Positions 61,751 to 64,000 of a DNA stretch of 64,000 nucleotides are shown here, in pieces; within the stretch, counting starts at the first letter, position 1; the number at the start of each line of letters is the position of its first letter. The translations under genes were made by a program, and so were the position numbers. The notes under the pieces are model-generated. The model saw nothing but the letters and a program-made list of their open reading frames with translations. It searched no databases and had not been told where the DNA came from. The stretch comes from Rotaria sp. Silwood1 (lineage: Eukaryota > Rotifera > Eurotatoria > Philodinida > Philodinidae), in assembly GCA_905250075.1 (NCBI GenBank), contig CAJNOP010000044.1:739624-803623 (forward strand), written 5' to 3'.

Positions 61751-64000
61751 TGAGCTCATTTATTCACTGTTTCACTAAGATATTGCAGTCAAAACATAAC
61801 CCTAGAAAAATCCCGTTCTTATTAGAGACATGCGCTGTTCATCCTTTTCGAGTGTTTTGGTACGCTCTGCATCAAACCAAGCTTCAGGAGCGAATACCAG
61901 AAAGGCAAAGTAACCGAGGGATGCCCTGGACGCAGTATTCGTGGCCAAACCCTCAATTTTCACTGGATGATGCCCCTTCAAAATAGTACCATTCGGTGCA
62001 GAATTCAATTCTGTATCTAATGCAAGCAAATACAGACTCAACTCAGGTGTCGGAACGAATGTCAGCAGGTAAAACTAGGATCCACCGCTGACTTTCCTTG
62101 TAGATCGACCGGTGGACAAAAACTCAGATCGAAATACTGTCCCATTTACTGGGACATACTGTGCCATAAACCAAAATTGTAGTAAAATAACTATAACTCT
62201 AGAGAAAAAGTCTCAGAGTACTTTTTTTGACATTTTTCATCTCTCACTAGGGGCTTTTTTCATTCAAATAGTCCGAACTCAAAAACAACTTATCATTTGA
62301 AACGCTTTTCTGGTTAGTCGTGCGATCTGAAGGGTGTGGGTGTGAGTGTGGGTCTCTTCTTCAAACACACTCGTACTCACACCCATACCCAAAAATGAAT
62401 TGTTGATGATTAAAATCCTCAAATACGAATAGAATTTATATACAATATGATGATGTTTAAGAATATTTAAGTATAAAGTGAAACTTTAGATAAAAAACTT
62501 AGAATCTATAATATTATCAAAAGAAAGCTCAGCATATAAGCAAGTTTTTGTGAAAGTTTTGTTGATGTATTATTTCTTATTGTTGAGATAATATCACTTG
62601 AAGTTTTCGTATATATCTGGATTATATATCTTCGATGATTATATTCAGTTTTTATTAGACTCCTTGTAAGTTTGAAAAAATGGTAGTTATGCAGAATTAG
62701 AAGACATATAAGACTGTTCCTAAATATGAAATCAGAATAATATAACCTTTCTCCATGACAGAGAAAAGTAGGATTCAGGGGTCCGAATCGATTCTTGTCA
62801 TATATTCATAAAGATATTCGCTTATATATGTAAATAAGAACATGTTTGATAGTAACAATATTTCTAAATGTGCCATTGAGTGCAAACTACAAGCTATGAT
62901 ATAAAAATTGTACCTTGGCGAAGGCGCAGATTTGCTATCAAAACGTGAGGGTCCTTTTGTAAGTTTGTAAAGGATAGTTCGCAACACTTGTTCTTGTTGT
63001 CGGTTTATCCAAAAGTGACAAATAGTACGACTGGTCTTTGTAGAGATTGAGAAAATTTTAGTGGAGTTTATCATGAAAATCTAATTGATGCGATGAAAAC
63101 ATGTACATTGATGCAACTGTTGAAATTTGATTTGCAGCGAACTGAGACAGAAATTCATCGTTGTATGTCACTAGAAAATGGAATTACATGAGAAATGATT
63201 CATACAATACATAGGATATTTGCACACTGTTTACTTATAAATTCTATTACACTTAAACAACGTGCATCGAAGGTTGAAGATTTTCTTTCATATGTTATTT
63301 AATTGAGCTGAAAAATTACTGACCAGATGGGAGTTTTGTCTTGGCCATTATTGGACTTTATCTGGTGGAATAACATCAAAAACCAAACGACTGCTACTAT
63401 GAATCTTATAAGCAATTCCTTACTATCTCGATTTCACCTATTATGTTTTGCAATATAAGGTCTGTGAAGCGGCACTGCTGTTGTAGAAATCAATTCTCGA
63501 GACAGATCTTATTTACTTGTGCAAGTAGGTAGAAACTAAATTTCATGATGATTTGGGCAATATGGATATCGACGATACATGATGTTGGCACTAATAAATA
63601 TCGTTGTCTTCAGCAACGGGAACCTGTACTGTTCTCAAAAAGAAAACACAGAACTTACTGATTGCTTCGTGTATAAATACACAGTATCAACTGATTAAGT
63701 GATATGCAATAATCCTTCATTTTTCGTTCTTCATTGACTAATCAAATCGAATTTCCTTTCACATTGTAGGCTATCTGTTTTTATGATGATAGGTAAGTGC
63801 AAAAAAGAGTTATTGATAGTCTGATTCCGAAACAAACACTTGAGCAAAAAACTCGATGAAAAAGTTGTATTAGTTAAATTATGAATGAAATAAAATACAG
63901 TTTAATTTTGGTTTTAATTCCGTTTATTTCAGCTTATTGACTGTGTGTTATAGAATTTCAATTGATTAGAAGTTCTCCATATTTAAATATTAACACTAAA
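61750..64000. other. Right end of window; no gene supported
   Basis: A GC-richer stretch at 61800-62110 is open on the minus strand at 61802-62041 with protein-like composition, but I cannot name it and no exon partner was found. The remainder is AT-rich, with short open frames only (for example 62775-63074 minus). Confidence 0.45.
62332..62390. repeat. Inverted pair of telomere-like repeats
   Basis: GGGTGTGGGTGTGAGTGTGGG (62332-62352) followed after about 11 nt by a degenerate CACACTCG..CTCACACCCATACCC array (62364-62390). Same G-then-C orientation as the pairs at 5610 and 61684. Confidence 0.65.

Noticed and set aside
1-64000. CRISPR array, bacterial operon, rRNA or tRNA genes
   Set aside because: No spaced direct repeats of CRISPR type, no bacterial gene layout, and no tRNA cloverleaf or rRNA segment recognised by eye. 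A tRNA scan would be needed to exclude tRNAs fully.

Overview
This window is AT-rich nuclear DNA from an animal. It is most likely a bdelloid rotifer of the Rotaria/Adineta kind. The reasons are genes with many 50-100 nt introns, ordinary metazoan gene content, short arrays of TGTGGG (the hexamer reported for bdelloid telomeres), and a decayed ADP-ribosyltransferase gene followed by MORN repeats, of a type I associate with bdelloids. The species call is inference; the gene models were built by hand from splice sites and codon phase.

Layout. 1-883 (-): the 5' part of a secreted Cys-rich, Thr/Pro-repeat protein that runs off the left edge. 884-8192: gene-poor, with a 38-nt poly-C run and telomere-like repeats. 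8193-12680 (+): a tyrosine decarboxylase in 13 exons. 14724-19033 (-): an ARM-TIR-SAM protein in 15 exons. 19350-24608 (+): a small single-span membrane protein and, 10 nt after its stop, archease, whose single intron is 4.4 kb and carries a hAT-like element. 29862-38352 (+): a DPP6/DPP10-like type II membrane protein without the catalytic serine, with up to three alternative first exons. 38699-40638 (-): an IMMP1L-like protein without the catalytic residues. 41234-44922 (-): the Cdk-inhibitory kinase Myt1. 45592-45837 (-): an 81-aa hydrophilic duplicated protein. 46474-50243 (-): BCL9/legless. 54181-56939 (-): BOP1. 59568-61682 (+): an ART-MORN pseudogene split by a 581-bp hAT-like element with a perfect 8-bp target duplication. 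The right end holds two more inverted telomere-like repeat pairs and no gene I can defend.

The genes belong to unrelated core pathways: tyramine/octopamine synthesis, NAD-linked TIR signalling, tRNA ligation, Kv4-type channel modulation, G2/M control, Wnt transcription and 60S ribosome assembly. They do not form one system. The most notable points are two pseudoenzymes from different protease families, the ARM-TIR-SAM domain order, the possible dicistron with archease, and two non-autonomous hAT-like elements whose ends are packed with GC-rich repeats.
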